A DNA stretch of 64,000 nucleotides, from contig NZ_JABBXA010000009.1 in assembly GCF_014161445.1 (NCBI RefSeq), positions 236,696-300,695 of the forward strand, written 5' to 3'. Source of the DNA: Microbispora sp. H13382. GTDB lineage: Bacteria > Actinomycetota > Actinomycetes > Streptosporangiales > Streptosporangiaceae. A program made the position numbers and the translations under genes. The first letter of the stretch is position 1; every line of letters starts with the position of its first letter. Positions 53,978 to 62,275 of this stretch are shown here, piece by piece. The notes below the pieces were generated by a model. The model had not been told where the DNA came from. It saw nothing but the letters and a program-made list of their open reading frames with translations, and did no database searches.

Positions 53978-54641
53978 CGCTGTCACCGGCTCTCATACGG
54001 GTCAAGGCCTGCTGGGTGAGCTCCCAGAGCGCGTGGTAGACGGTCGTCTGGGCCTCCTGGATCCGGTGGACCGAGGCCGAGGGCACCACGAACAGGTGGT
54101 CGATGGTGCCGAGCTCGGCCATCTGGCCGCCGCCGTAACCGGCCAGCCCGACCGTGAGCATGCCGCGCCGGCCCGCCTCCTCGAACGCGGCGATGAGGTT
54201 GCGGGAGTTCCCGCTGGTCGACAGGCCGAGCGCGATGTCCCCCGCGAAGGCGGACGCGGCGAGCTGCCGGGCGAAGACCACCTCGAAGCCGATGTCGTTG
54301 GCCAGCGCCGTCACGACCGCGATGTCCGCCGTGAGGGCGAACGCGGGAAGAGGGCTGGCGCGACCCCCGGGGTTCATGAAGAGCGTGGCCACGTCCTGGG
54401 CGTCGGTCGAGCTGCCCCCGTTGCCGAAGGCGAACAGCCGGCCTCCCGCCGCGAACGACTCCGCCAAGGCCTGCGCGCAGACGGCGATCCGGTCCCCGTC
54501 GCGCTCCAGCACCGTCCGGCGCAAGGTGACGATCTCGTCGACCTTCTCCACCGTCGACTGACGTACGGAGGTCATGACGGCGTCGAGGTCGGTGGACTCC
54601 GAGTAGAGGAAGGGGTAGAGCGCCTCCATGTCGTCGGTCAC
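53964..54641 (-). CDS. SIS-domain protein (GmhA-like), second copy in the hydrogenase operon
   Basis: 225-aa sugar-isomerase-fold protein: LFAFGNGGSSTDAQDVATLFMNP and LGLSTSGNSRNLIAAFEEA are the phosphosugar-binding SIS elements, as in sedoheptulose-7-phosphate isomerase GmhA. It has an N-terminal helix bundle for dimerisation. GTG 54641 overlaps the HypC-like stop and its end overlaps hhyS. A direct role in NiFe-centre assembly is not established; a sugar-phosphate-derived ligand precursor or regulation is conceivable (inference). Confidence 0.88.
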
Positions 54642-54850
54642 GGTCGCCCCACCTCCCGCACGACCGCGATGGCCTCCTTGGCGTGGACCAGGACTGTGTC
54701 GCCGGCCCCGGCGTCCACCAGGGCGACGCTGACCACCTCCCGGCCCCGGCCGGTGTCGACGAGCGCGAAGTCCTGCTCCAGGAGCCGTACGACGGTCACC
54801 GCGACCGCCTCGTCGGAGCAGGTGACGCACGTCTCGCCGGGGCAGTTCAC
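54638..54850 (-). CDS. HypC/HupF-like small protein between two SIS genes
   Basis: 70 aa starting VNCPGETCVTCSDEAVAV, then a compact beta-barrel-like sequence (VVRLLEQDFALVDTGRGREVVSVALV, GDTVLVHAKEAIAVV) that matches HypC/HupF topology (V-x-V...GD-VLVH). It has three N-terminal cysteines (C-x4-C-x2-C), unlike the single Cys2 of HypC. GTG 54850 and the stop both overlap neighbours by 4 bases. It may be a dedicated chaperone for HhyL, working beside the canonical HypC at 46857. Confidence 0.75.
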   Translation of the reverse strand: MNCPGETCVTCSDEAVAVTVVRLLEQDFALVDTGRGREVVSVALVDAGAGDTVLVHAKEAIAVVREVGRP

Positions 54851-55464
54851 GAGATCACCCGTGGGTCGAGCACACCCGGCTGCTCGAAGAACACGTGCAC
54901 CAGCTCCCAGAGGATGTGGTAGGTGGTGACGTGCACCTCCTTGACCACACGGGGATCGGCGGAGCGGGCGATCAGGACGTGGTCGACGGCCGGGCTGCGG
55001 CCGATCGGCCCGCCGTCGTCGCCGCCGGTCAGCGCCAGCGTGAGCAGGCCGAGCCGGTGTGCCGTCTCCAGGCCCCGGAGCACGTTCACGCAGCCGCCGT
55101 CGGGCGAGACGCCGAGGGCGATGTCCCGCGGCGCGGCGAGACGGCGAAGCTGGTGCGCGAAGACCTCCTCCAGTCCCGCCGTCGCGGCCACTCCCGTGAT
55201 CGTCGCCACGTCGCTGGTGAGCGAGAACGACGGGAGCGCCCGTTTGCCCACGATCACCGGATGGACGAACTCCACCGAGATGTGCTGGGCGTCGGTCGCG
55301 GCCTCGCCGTTGCCGAAGACGATGAGCCGCCCGCCGCCGTGGAAGCGCGTCGCCATCGCGTGGCAGGCCCTGGCCACCGCGTCGGCCTCGTCGGCCAGGC
55401 CGAGCGCCGGGCCCACGCGGCGCGCGAAGACCTCCGGAACACGTGCAAGGACCGCCTGGTCCAT
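54847..55464 (-). CDS. SIS-domain protein (GmhA-like), first gene of the hydrogenase operon
   Basis: 205-aa SIS-fold protein: LIVFGNGEAATDAQHISVEFVHP and IALGVSPDGGCVNVLRGLE align with GmhA-type phosphosugar sites, but the second loop has SPDGG where isomerases carry TSGNS, so the substrate site is altered relative to its neighbour. ATG 55464 has a GGGGAAG ribosome site; the longer frame to 55554 is not used. Transcription of the 11-kb operon should begin just upstream. Confidence 0.86.
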   Translation of the reverse strand: MDQAVLARVPEVFARRVGPALGLADEADAVARACHAMATRFHGGGRLIVFGNGEAATDAQHISVEFVHPVIVGKRALPSFSLTSDVATITGVAATAGLEEVFAHQLRRLAAPRDIALGVSPDGGCVNVLRGLETAHRLGLLTLALTGGDDGGPIGRSPAVDHVLIARSADPRVVKEVHVTTYHILWELVHVFFEQPGVLDPRVIS

Positions 55465-55560
55465 ACCGGACCACTTCCCCTGGATCGCGTCATCCCTCAG
55501 GGAAAACCCCTGGTTAACGACCGTACGCCGAGCCGTGACGGGGGGAATCAACAAATGTCG

Positions 55561-55579
55561 GTGATTTCGTAAAGATCAC
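55561..55579. promoter_or_regulatory. Imperfect palindrome upstream of the hydrogenase operon
   Basis: GTGATTTCGTAAAGATCAC (on the plus strand) has arms GTGAT and ATCAC that extend inwards with a one-base bulge. It is about 97 bases upstream of the first operon gene. The spacing does not match a CRP site (GTGA-N8-TCAC). A regulator is plausible but unidentified. Confidence 0.4.
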
Positions 55580-55593
55580 TACAGTCCGAACAC

Positions 55594-55626
55594 GCCGACG
55601 GCCCCGGCCGGGCCGGGGCCGTCGGC
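55594..55626. terminator. Very strong hairpin terminator
   Basis: A 16-bp perfect inverted repeat (55594-55609 with 55611-55626) around a single central base, all G/C except two A-T pairs. It lies 11 bases beyond the stop of the GlsB-like gene and insulates the hydrogenase operon from upstream transcription. Confidence 0.8.
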
Positions 55627-55636
55627 GGGACACGGC

Positions 55637-55909
55637 CTATCCGACGCTCTTGCGGCGGTACAACGCGACGGCGCCCATGACGCCGATCGCGGCGAGCACC
55701 ACCTGGATGATCAGTTGGATCCAGCCGAACCCGCCCGCGGGGGCGACTCCGAGCGCTCCGGCGATCGCCGTGCCGATGAAGGCGGCGATGATACCGATGA
55801 CTATGGTCAGCCAGATCGGGATGGCCTGGCGTCCGGGGACGACGAGCCGGCCGAGAGCGCCGATGATGAGTCCGATGATTATGGCGGAGATGATGCCGCT
55901 GACGGCCAT
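55637..55909 (-). CDS. GlsB/YeaQ/YmgE family membrane protein
   Basis: 90-aa transglycosylase-associated-type protein with three helices: SGIISAIIIGLIIGALGRLVVPG, IPIWLTIVIGIIAAFIGTAIAG and IQLIIQVVLAAIGVMGAVALY, ending RRKSVG. Family members are general-stress membrane proteins of unknown biochemistry. ATG 55909 with a GGAGGG ribosome site is preferred to the longer frame at 55975. Confidence 0.9.
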   Translation of the reverse strand: MAVSGIISAIIIGLIIGALGRLVVPGRQAIPIWLTIVIGIIAAFIGTAIAGALGVAPAGGFGWIQLIIQVVLAAIGVMGAVALYRRKSVG

Positions 55910-55993
55910 GCTGCCACCCTCCCTAGTGTTCGGTGCCTCCCTTCTGCCCAGCCAAAACCGGACAAAACCCGACAAATCGGGAGAGAAGGCCGC

Positions 55994-57028
55994 TCAGGAG
56001 CGCGGCGGCGCGGTGCTGTCCCGGACGACGAGGGTGGTCGCGAGCTCGACCCGGTGCTGTTCGAGGTGCCCGCCGTCCGCGAGGGCCAGGACCATCCGCG
56101 CGGCGGCGGCCCCCATCTGCACGAGCGGCTGCCTTACGGTCGTCATGGGCGGCCCGGTCCATTGCGTGAACGACAGGTCGTCGAACCCGACGACGCTCAG
56201 GTCCTCCGGGATACGCAACCCGGCCCGCCTGGCCGCCTCGTACACGCCGAGCGCCTGCAGGTCGTTGGCGGCGAAGACGGCGGTCGGGGGATCGGGCAGG
56301 CGCAGCAGTTCGGCCCCGTCATGCAGGCCGCCTTCCACGTACAGCGTGCTGACGCGCACGAGCGCGGGGTCCACCGGCACGCCGGCCGCGTCCATCGCGG
56401 CGCGGTAGCCGTCGAGCCGCGCCCGGCAGCACGGCCACTGGGTGGGCCCGCTCAGCATCGCGATGCGGCGGTGGCCGAGGTCGAGCAGGTGGCGGGTGGC
56501 GGCCATCCCGCCGCTCCAGTTGGTCGCGCCGACCGACGGGGTCTGGTGCAGCGGCTCACCGGTCGGGTCGAGCACGACCAGGGGGATCGAGCGGGTGGCC
56601 AGCTGCGACTGCTGCTGCACGGTGAGCTCGGAGAAGACCGCGACGACCCCGGTGGGACGGCGGGCGAGCACCTGCTCGGTCCACGCCCTGCCCGGGGTCA
56701 GCCTGCCCTCCATCTCGGTCAGCACGACGGCCAGCTCGTGCTCCCGCGCGACCTGCTCGACGCCCTGGATGATCTCCAGTGCCCACAGGCTCTCCAGGGC
56801 GTGGAAGACGAGTTCGAGGATCGCCGCGGGTTCGCTGTCGCGCCGCCGGTAGCCGTGCTCCCGCAGCACCGCCTCAACCCGCTGCCGGGTGGCCAGGGCG
56901 ACTCCCGCATGGCCGTTGAGCACCCGGGACACGGTCGGCGCGGAGACTCCGGCCAGGTGGGCGATCTCGGCCACGGTCAGCCTCTGACGCGGAAGCTCCC
57001 CGTCGAGGGCCGGGTCGGTCGAGGTCAC
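55994..57028 (-). CDS. LacI-family transcriptional regulator
   Basis: 344 aa: N-terminal HTH TVAEIAHLAGVSAPTVSRVLNGHAGVALATR (residues about 18-48), then a periplasmic-binding-like effector domain (VVAVFSELTVQQQSQL, MLSGPTQWPCCRARLDGYRAAM, FAANDLQALGVYEAARRAGLRIPEDLSVVGFDD). Starts at GTG 57028. No sugar-utilisation genes adjoin it, so its targets are unknown. It lies upstream of, and may be read into, the GlsB-like gene. Confidence 0.94.
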   Translation of the reverse strand: MTSTDPALDGELPRQRLTVAEIAHLAGVSAPTVSRVLNGHAGVALATRQRVEAVLREHGYRRRDSEPAAILELVFHALESLWALEIIQGVEQVAREHELAVVLTEMEGRLTPGRAWTEQVLARRPTGVVAVFSELTVQQQSQLATRSIPLVVLDPTGEPLHQTPSVGATNWSGGMAATRHLLDLGHRRIAMLSGPTQWPCCRARLDGYRAAMDAAGVPVDPALVRVSTLYVEGGLHDGAELLRLPDPPTAVFAANDLQALGVYEAARRAGLRIPEDLSVVGFDDLSFTQWTGPPMTTVRQPLVQMGAAAARMVLALADGGHLEQHRVELATTLVVRDSTAPPRS

Positions 57029-57134
57029 GGCGACAGTCTATTTCCCCGGGCTGTTTCCCCGGGCCCTTCGGCCCTACCGCGGACGGCGGCGGGGACGGAC
57101 CGTGAGAAGCAGGGGCGAAGGTAGGGGGACTGTC

Positions 57135-57770
57135 GTGTTCGTCGATCGTCGGGACGCCGGGCTGCGCCTGGGCGAGCGGTTGCGTGGACTCCCGGGGGCG
57201 GAGGACGCGGTCGTCGTCGGGCTGCCACGAGGGGGTGTGCCGGTCGCGTTCGAGGTCGCCAGGGCCCTCGGCGCCCCTCTGGACGTGATCGTCGTACGCA
57301 AGCTGGGCGTGCCGTACCAACCGGAGCTGGGCTTCGGCGCCATCGGCGAGGGCGGGGTGCGGGTGCTGAACCCCGACGTCCTGCGGCTCGCCAACATCAC
57401 CCGCGACGAGATAGCCGGGGTGGAGCGGCGTGAGCGGGCCGAACTGGAGCGCCGGGCGCGACGTTTCCGGGGCGATCGCACGCCCGTGGACCTGGCCGGC
57501 CGTACCGTGATCGTGGTGGACGACGGCATCGCGACGGGCGGGACGGCCCGCGCCGCATGCCAGGTGGCCCGGGCCCACGGAGCCTCCCGGGTGGTGCTCG
57601 CGGTGCCGGTCGGCGCCCCCGAGACGATCGCGAGCCTGCGCGGGGACGCCGACGAGGTCGTCTGCCTCGACACGCCCGATCACTTCTACGCGATCGGCGC
57701 CTGGTACGACGACTTCACCCAGACGCGCGACGAGGACGTGATCGAGTGCCTGCGGCAGGCCGCAGGCTGA
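57135..57770 (+). CDS. Phosphoribosyltransferase-fold protein
   Basis: 211-aa PRTase-family protein: VVVGLPRGGVPVAFEVARAL, VIVVRKLGVPYQPELGFGAIGEGG and the PRPP loop VIVVDDGIATGGTA (about residues 125-138). This is the stand-alone type seen near dormancy/hypoxia genes in mycobacteria, substrate unknown. GTG 57135 has GGGGGA 6 bases upstream, so the residues from 57102 are dropped. Adjoins the convergent DUF1918 gene with no gap. Confidence 0.9.
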   Translation: MFVDRRDAGLRLGERLRGLPGAEDAVVVGLPRGGVPVAFEVARALGAPLDVIVVRKLGVPYQPELGFGAIGEGGVRVLNPDVLRLANITRDEIAGVERRERAELERRARRFRGDRTPVDLAGRTVIVVDDGIATGGTARAACQVARAHGASRVVLAVPVGAPETIASLRGDADEVVCLDTPDHFYAIGAWYDDFTQTRDEDVIECLRQAAG

Positions 57771-57998
57771 TCAGGGACTCTCGGGCCGCCGCATCCAGTT
57801 GTGCTCGACCCGGGCGTCGGGCCCGGGGTAGTAGCACGGCGTCTCCTGTTCCTCGTCGAGCCATCGCACCAGGTATGGGGGCGAGCCGTCCGTGTGGTAG
57901 AGCGCCACGACGATCCCGACGCGGCCCGCCCTGCCCCGGGTGATGCTCTCGACGATCAGACGGTCGCCGACCGACGCCCTCATCACCGACCCGTTCAT
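57771..57998 (-). CDS. DUF1918 domain small protein
   Basis: 75 aa: ASVGDRLIVESITRGRAGRVGIVVALYHTDGSPPYLVRWLDEEQETPCYYPGPDARVEH pattern is the DUF1918 fold, a small SH3-like beta barrel (given here only as its key stretch VGDRLI to YYPGPD). ATG 57998 overlaps the FBPA/P stop by one base (TGATG), implying coupling; ATG 57983 is an alternative nearer the domain start. Role unknown, often among stress genes in actinobacteria. Confidence 0.88.
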   Translation of the reverse strand: MNGSVMRASVGDRLIVESITRGRAGRVGIVVALYHTDGSPPYLVRWLDEEQETPCYYPGPDARVEHNWMRRPESP

Positions 57999-59119
57999 CA
58001 CAGACTCACCGGTGTCGCGACCTCGGTCGTGATCGGCGTCCAGCGGTGCGCGAGGCGCTTGGTGAGGGAGGCCATGGTGGTGTATTCCAGGTCCTCCAGC
58101 GGCAGCCGGTGCGGCTCGAACGGCCCGTGACGGCGCAGGTAGTCCATCACCTCGCCGGCCTGCCGCCGGGCTCCGTCGAACGCCGGGTCGTCGAACATGT
58201 CGCGCGGGCCGATCAGTTTGCCGTCCTTGATCTGGAAGCCGAGCGCGACCACCCGCGGCGGGCCGTCGAACCGCGACGGGTGCGCCTGCCCGACGGACAC
58301 CGGCATGAACGGCGCGTGGTGCGAGCCGCGCATGCACCCCGCCACCGAGTACGCGAAGGCGAACGGCTCCAGCGCCTCGCCCACGGCCGGCAGGCCCGAC
58401 TGACAGCGCACGATCAGCACCGGATCGTCCTTGCCGACGTACTTGCCGGCGATCAGCGACAGCCGCTGGGTGCTGGTGGCCGCCGCGGTCGTGCCCAGCG
58501 TCTTGGAACGCACGCTGTGGATCACGTAGCGCGCCGGGGCGCCGATGTACATGAGCATGTCGTAGAGGTCCGCCGGGCAGTCGAAGACGATGCGCCGGTC
58601 CTCGTACAGGTCGTACACCTCGAAGGCGAACCCGGCGTGCATCTTCTCGTCGATCACCAGTCCGGCGGTGTTGGACGGGTCGGCGAACATCTTGTACAGC
58701 GGCAGGTTCCAGGCGCCCGGCTCGGTCTTGTCCGCGAGGAAGCACAGCACCGGTTCGGACGGCCGCTCCTCGAACTCCATCTCGGCGTAGCCCGGGCCCA
58801 TGCCGCGCAGGTTGCCGGAGAAGGCGTCCGACAGCAGGTCCTGGCCGGCGCCGTACAGGCCGAGCTCCTTGGCGAGGTGCGTGGTCGCCTGGAAGGTGTC
58901 CCAGGCGAAGGAGTGGATCAGCCCCGCCTCCTGGCCGTAGGTGTGGGTCATGATGAGCGAGATGTCGTCGCCGCAGCTGTCCACGTGGCCGTCGATGAGG
59001 AGCCCGGAGGACTTGGCCCGCTCGATCTCCCGCCTGGCCTCGGCCATCAGCCGGGGATGGACGGCGGTGTGGCCGACGAATCCCCCCGTGTCGGCCTTGA
59101 TGATGCTCAACGTGATCAT
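57998..59119 (-). CDS. Fructose-1,6-bisphosphate aldolase/phosphatase, class V (FBPA/P)
   Basis: 373-aa bifunctional gluconeogenic enzyme that condenses triose phosphates and dephosphorylates the product to fructose 6-phosphate. MITLSIIKADTGGFVGH at the N-terminus, DGHVDSCGDDISLIMTHTYG, HSFAWDTFQATTHLAKELGLYGAGQDLLSDAFSGN and GPGYAEMEFEERPSEPV are hallmarks of this archaeal-type family. The extreme N-terminus matters for the fold, and ATG 59119, behind the perfect site AGGTGATCCCT, gives exactly the expected start. Coupled to the DUF1918 gene; divergent from the CBS gene. Confidence 0.94.
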   Translation of the reverse strand: MITLSIIKADTGGFVGHTAVHPRLMAEARREIERAKSSGLLIDGHVDSCGDDISLIMTHTYGQEAGLIHSFAWDTFQATTHLAKELGLYGAGQDLLSDAFSGNLRGMGPGYAEMEFEERPSEPVLCFLADKTEPGAWNLPLYKMFADPSNTAGLVIDEKMHAGFAFEVYDLYEDRRIVFDCPADLYDMLMYIGAPARYVIHSVRSKTLGTTAAATSTQRLSLIAGKYVGKDDPVLIVRCQSGLPAVGEALEPFAFAYSVAGCMRGSHHAPFMPVSVGQAHPSRFDGPPRVVALGFQIKDGKLIGPRDMFDDPAFDGARRQAGEVMDYLRRHGPFEPHRLPLEDLEYTTMASLTKRLAHRWTPITTEVATPVSL

Positions 59120-59219
59120 AGGGATCACCTCCATCTCCACGTTTATTCGGACTTGGGGGGATAAATAGGGCATTAGGTCACAAAGCAGGGCGGACTTCCG
59201 TACGAGGGGAGGGCCCGCC

Positions 59220-59651
59220 ATGAGAATCAAAGATCTGATGTCCACGCCGGTGGTCATCGTGCCGCCGATCACGCCGGTGCGGGACGTCGCGCGGCACATG
59301 GACTACTCGGGGGTCGGTTGTGTCGTCGTCTCCGAAGGGCGGGGCGTCGCGGGGGTCGTGACCGACCGGGACCTCGCCCTGCGCGTGCTCGCCCAGGGCG
59401 GGGACGGGGACACGCCGGTCGGCCGGGTGATGTCGGAGAATCCCGTGGTGGTGCGGCCGGAGGACGAGATCGAGGTGGCCTTCGACGTGTTCCGCCACCA
59501 CGCGTTCCGCAGGCTTCCGGTGGCCGACGAGGCGGGTGTGGTCGGCATCCTGACGATCGACGACCTGCTCCTCCAGATCCACCAGCTCACCGCCGACCTG
59601 ATCACGCCGGTGGTCAAGGAGATCAGCGAACCGCAGCACCAGAGCGACTAG
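59220..59651 (+). CDS. Two-CBS-domain protein (Hrp1-like)
   Basis: 143 aa comprising two CBS motifs: MRIKDLMSTPVVIVPPITPVRDVARHM with VVTDRDLALRVL, and VGRVMSENPVVVRPEDEIEVAF with VGILTIDDLL. The size and layout match mycobacterial hypoxic-response protein 1. CBS pairs usually bind adenine nucleotides; the partner is unknown. It is followed immediately by the acyltransferase gene (TAG abuts ATG). Confidence 0.92.
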   Translation: MRIKDLMSTPVVIVPPITPVRDVARHMDYSGVGCVVVSEGRGVAGVVTDRDLALRVLAQGGDGDTPVGRVMSENPVVVRPEDEIEVAFDVFRHHAFRRLPVADEAGVVGILTIDDLLLQIHQLTADLITPVVKEISEPQHQSD

Positions 59652-60965
59652 ATGTTCACGACCCTGCGGCGTACGGCGGAGCGCACGCCGCCCGGCCGTG
59701 ACCGTCACGTCGACCTGCTGCGCGCCGTCGCGATCGCCTTGGTCGTGCTCGGGCACTGGCTGGCCGTCGTGGTGACGTACGGCGATCGCGTCGGCGGCGG
59801 CACGGTCCTCGCGTTCGCCCCCTGGGCCCGGCCGCTCACCTGGCTGTTCCAGGTCATGCCGGTGTTCTTCCTGGTGGGCGGCTTCGCCAACGCCGCCTCG
59901 TTCGACTCCTACCGGCGCCGCGGCGGCGGCGCGATCGGGTGGTTCCTCGGCCGCACCGACCGGCTGATCCGCCCGACGACGGCGTTCGTGCTCACGCTGA
60001 GCGGCGCGGCCCTGCTCGCGGTCCTCCTGGGGACGGACCCCGTCACGGCCGGCCGGGGAGTCTGGCTCGCCTGCCTGCCGCTGTGGTTCCTCGCCGCGTA
60101 CGTCACGGTCGTCCTGCTCACGCCGGTCCTGCTCGCGCTGCACCGCAGGGCGGGGCTCGCGGTGCCCGTCGTGCTCGCGGTGCCGGTGGCGCTCGGAGAC
60201 GCGGCCCGGCTGCTCGGCGGCCCGGCCGTTATCGGCGCCGCCGGCTACCTGCTGGCCTGGGCGGCGGTCTACCAGCTCGGCATCGCCTGGCGGGAGGGGG
60301 CGCTGCCCGCCCGTCCCCGGGTGGCGGCGCCCATGGCCGCGGGCGGCCTGGCGGCGCTCGTGCTGCTCACCGTTCCGGGGCCGTACCCGGTGAGCATGGT
60401 GGCCGATCCCGGCGACCGCCTGCAGAACACCTCGCCGCCCACGCTCGCGCTGCTCGCCCTGGCGGTCGCGCAGACGGGGGGCGCCCTGCTGCTGCACGAG
60501 CGCGGCCAGCGCATGCTGCGCCGTACGCGCCCGTGGACGGCCGTCGTCGCGACCAACTCCGTGATCATGACGGTGTTCCTCTGGCACATGACCGCGGTCG
60601 TGATCGCCGTGCCCGCCCTCTACATCACCGGCCTGCTGCCGCAGCCGCCGCCCGGATCGGCCGCCTGGCTGCTCCTGCGCGTGCCCTGGCTCGCGTTCCT
60701 GACGGCGGCCCTCGTGGTCCTCGTCGCCGTGTTCGGCCGGTTCGAAAGGCGCGCGGGTCCCTGCCCGGCGCCCGGCCGGCCCGTCGGCGTGGGCGCCGCG
60801 GCCGTCACTGTCGTGGGCGCCGGCCTGGTCGTCGGGGGCCTCCTCGGCGCGGCGCTCACCGGCTCGGACGGGCTGCCCGCGCCGATGCTCCCGGTCTACC
60901 TCGCCGGAGCCGCGCTGCTGCGGGCCGCGCGAGCGTCGTACGGGGCGACTTCGCCAGCCGGGTAG
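59652..60965 (+). CDS. Acyltransferase family 3 membrane protein
   Basis: 437 aa, about ten helices. RDRHVDLLRAVAIALVVLGHWLAV contains the conserved Arg and His of acyltransferase-3 enzymes, and FLVGGFANAASFDSYRRRGGG the next conserved loop. Such proteins acylate surface sugars, lipids or secondary metabolites using cytoplasmic acyl-CoA; the target is not predictable. It starts directly after the CBS gene's stop, so the two are one transcription unit. Confidence 0.9.
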   Translation: MFTTLRRTAERTPPGRDRHVDLLRAVAIALVVLGHWLAVVVTYGDRVGGGTVLAFAPWARPLTWLFQVMPVFFLVGGFANAASFDSYRRRGGGAIGWFLGRTDRLIRPTTAFVLTLSGAALLAVLLGTDPVTAGRGVWLACLPLWFLAAYVTVVLLTPVLLALHRRAGLAVPVVLAVPVALGDAARLLGGPAVIGAAGYLLAWAAVYQLGIAWREGALPARPRVAAPMAAGGLAALVLLTVPGPYPVSMVADPGDRLQNTSPPTLALLALAVAQTGGALLLHERGQRMLRRTRPWTAVVATNSVIMTVFLWHMTAVVIAVPALYITGLLPQPPPGSAAWLLLRVPWLAFLTAALVVLVAVFGRFERRAGPCPAPGRPVGVGAAAVTVVGAGLVVGGLLGAALTGSDGLPAPMLPVYLAGAALLRAARASYGATSPAG

Positions 60966-61022
60966 GGCGACTTGTCCGGATAGATCCGTGTCAAGTGACC
61001 TTGGTTGGGCAGCAGTGGGGGC

Positions 61023-62237
61023 GTGTCCGACAGCGGTCTCTCCCCAGGAAGCGGCATCTCCAGCGTGTTCCCCTCGCTCCCCGGCCAGGGCGAGACGACG
61101 CCGGAGCCGGCCGGCTCTCCGGCGGCCCCCGACCGGTCCCGGGACGGCGCGAACCCGCAGGACCATGACCATGGCATGCCTCCCGACCGGCCGTTCGGCC
61201 TGCCGGGACGCCCGCTGCGCGGCAACCCGTTCATGTTCGGCCTGACCGGCGCCCTGGGCGTGCTCACCGCCTGGCTCCTGGTCCAGGCGATCGCCAGCGC
61301 GGGCTCGGCGATGGTGCTGATCGTGGTCTCCCTCTTCCTGGCCATCGGCCTCAACCCCGCGGTCGAGGCGCTCCAGCGGCGCAACCTGTCCCGCCGCCTC
61401 TCGATCACGATCGTGTTCGGGTCGGTCATCGCGTTCTTCGTGGTCTTCGGGCTCGCGGTCGTGCCGCCGCTCACGGAGCAGACCACCGGGTTCGTCCGGC
61501 AGTTGCCCGACTACGTGCAGCAGCTCCAGAACCATCCGGTAATCCGCTCGGTGGACGAGCGCTACCAGGTCCTCGACAAGATCCAGCAGTACGTCGCGGG
61601 CGGCGGGCTCGCCACCCAGATGTTCGGCGGTCTCCTCGGCGTGGCCAGCATTGTGATCAGCGCGCTGTTCAGCGCCTTCACCCTGCTCGTGCTCACGCTT
61701 TACTTCCTCGGGTCGCTCAACTCCATCAAGGAGACGGCCTACCGGTTCGTGCCCCGCTCACGCCGTACGCGGGTCCGCCTGCTCGGGGACGAGATCATCA
61801 ACCAGATCGGCGGCTACGTCGCGGGCAACCTGATCATCTCGCTGATCGCCGGAGTGGTGACCTTCCTGTTCCTGTCCATGATGAAGGTGCCGTACGCGCT
61901 CGCGCTGGCCATCTTCGTCGCGGTCACGGACCTGATCCCGCTGGTGGGCGCGGTCATCGGCGCGGTCGTGGCCTCGGGCGTGGGCTTCCTCTCCTCGGTG
62001 CAGGTCGGCATCGCCTGCGTGGTCTTCTTCGTCGTCTACCAGCAAGTCGAGAACTACTGGATCTCCCCGAAGGTGTTCAAGTCGTCGGTCGACGTACCGC
62101 CCGTGGCGACCATCGTCGGGGCGCTTCTCGGCGGGGCGCTGCTCGGCATCGTCGGGGCCCTGCTCGGCATCCCGCTGGCGGCGGCCCTGCTCCTCCTGGC
62201 CCGCGAGGTGGTGTTGCCCCGCCAGGACCGGCTGTAG
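61023..62237 (+). CDS. AI-2E family transporter
   Basis: About 404 aa. A disordered N-terminus of about 65 residues (PAAPDRSRDGANPQDHDHG) precedes seven to eight helices with family signatures NPAVEALQRRNLSRRLSI, GGYVAGNLIISLIAG, LIPLVGAVIGAVVA and QQVENYWISPKVF. Members are perm-type exporters of varied substrates. GTG 61023 is chosen; a TTG at 61005 is also in frame and neither has a convincing ribosome site. Confidence 0.88.
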   Translation: MSDSGLSPGSGISSVFPSLPGQGETTPEPAGSPAAPDRSRDGANPQDHDHGMPPDRPFGLPGRPLRGNPFMFGLTGALGVLTAWLLVQAIASAGSAMVLIVVSLFLAIGLNPAVEALQRRNLSRRLSITIVFGSVIAFFVVFGLAVVPPLTEQTTGFVRQLPDYVQQLQNHPVIRSVDERYQVLDKIQQYVAGGGLATQMFGGLLGVASIVISALFSAFTLLVLTLYFLGSLNSIKETAYRFVPRSRRTRVRLLGDEIINQIGGYVAGNLIISLIAGVVTFLFLSMMKVPYALALAIFVAVTDLIPLVGAVIGAVVASGVGFLSSVQVGIACVVFFVVYQQVENYWISPKVFKSSVDVPPVATIVGALLGGALLGIVGALLGIPLAAALLLLAREVVLPRQDRL

Positions 62238-62275
62238 CGGTTCTCCCGAGAGCGTCGTTGTGTGAAGCTCGGATC

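Noticed and set aside
55561..55579. CRP/FNR site before the hydrogenase operon
   Set aside because: The half-sites are separated by 11 bases between GTGA and TCAC instead of 8, so I list it only as an unidentified palindrome.
59178..61535. 785-codon minus-strand open frame opposite the CBS, acyltransferase and AI-2E genes
   Set aside because: Covers three real genes, composition typical of antisense in high-GC DNA.
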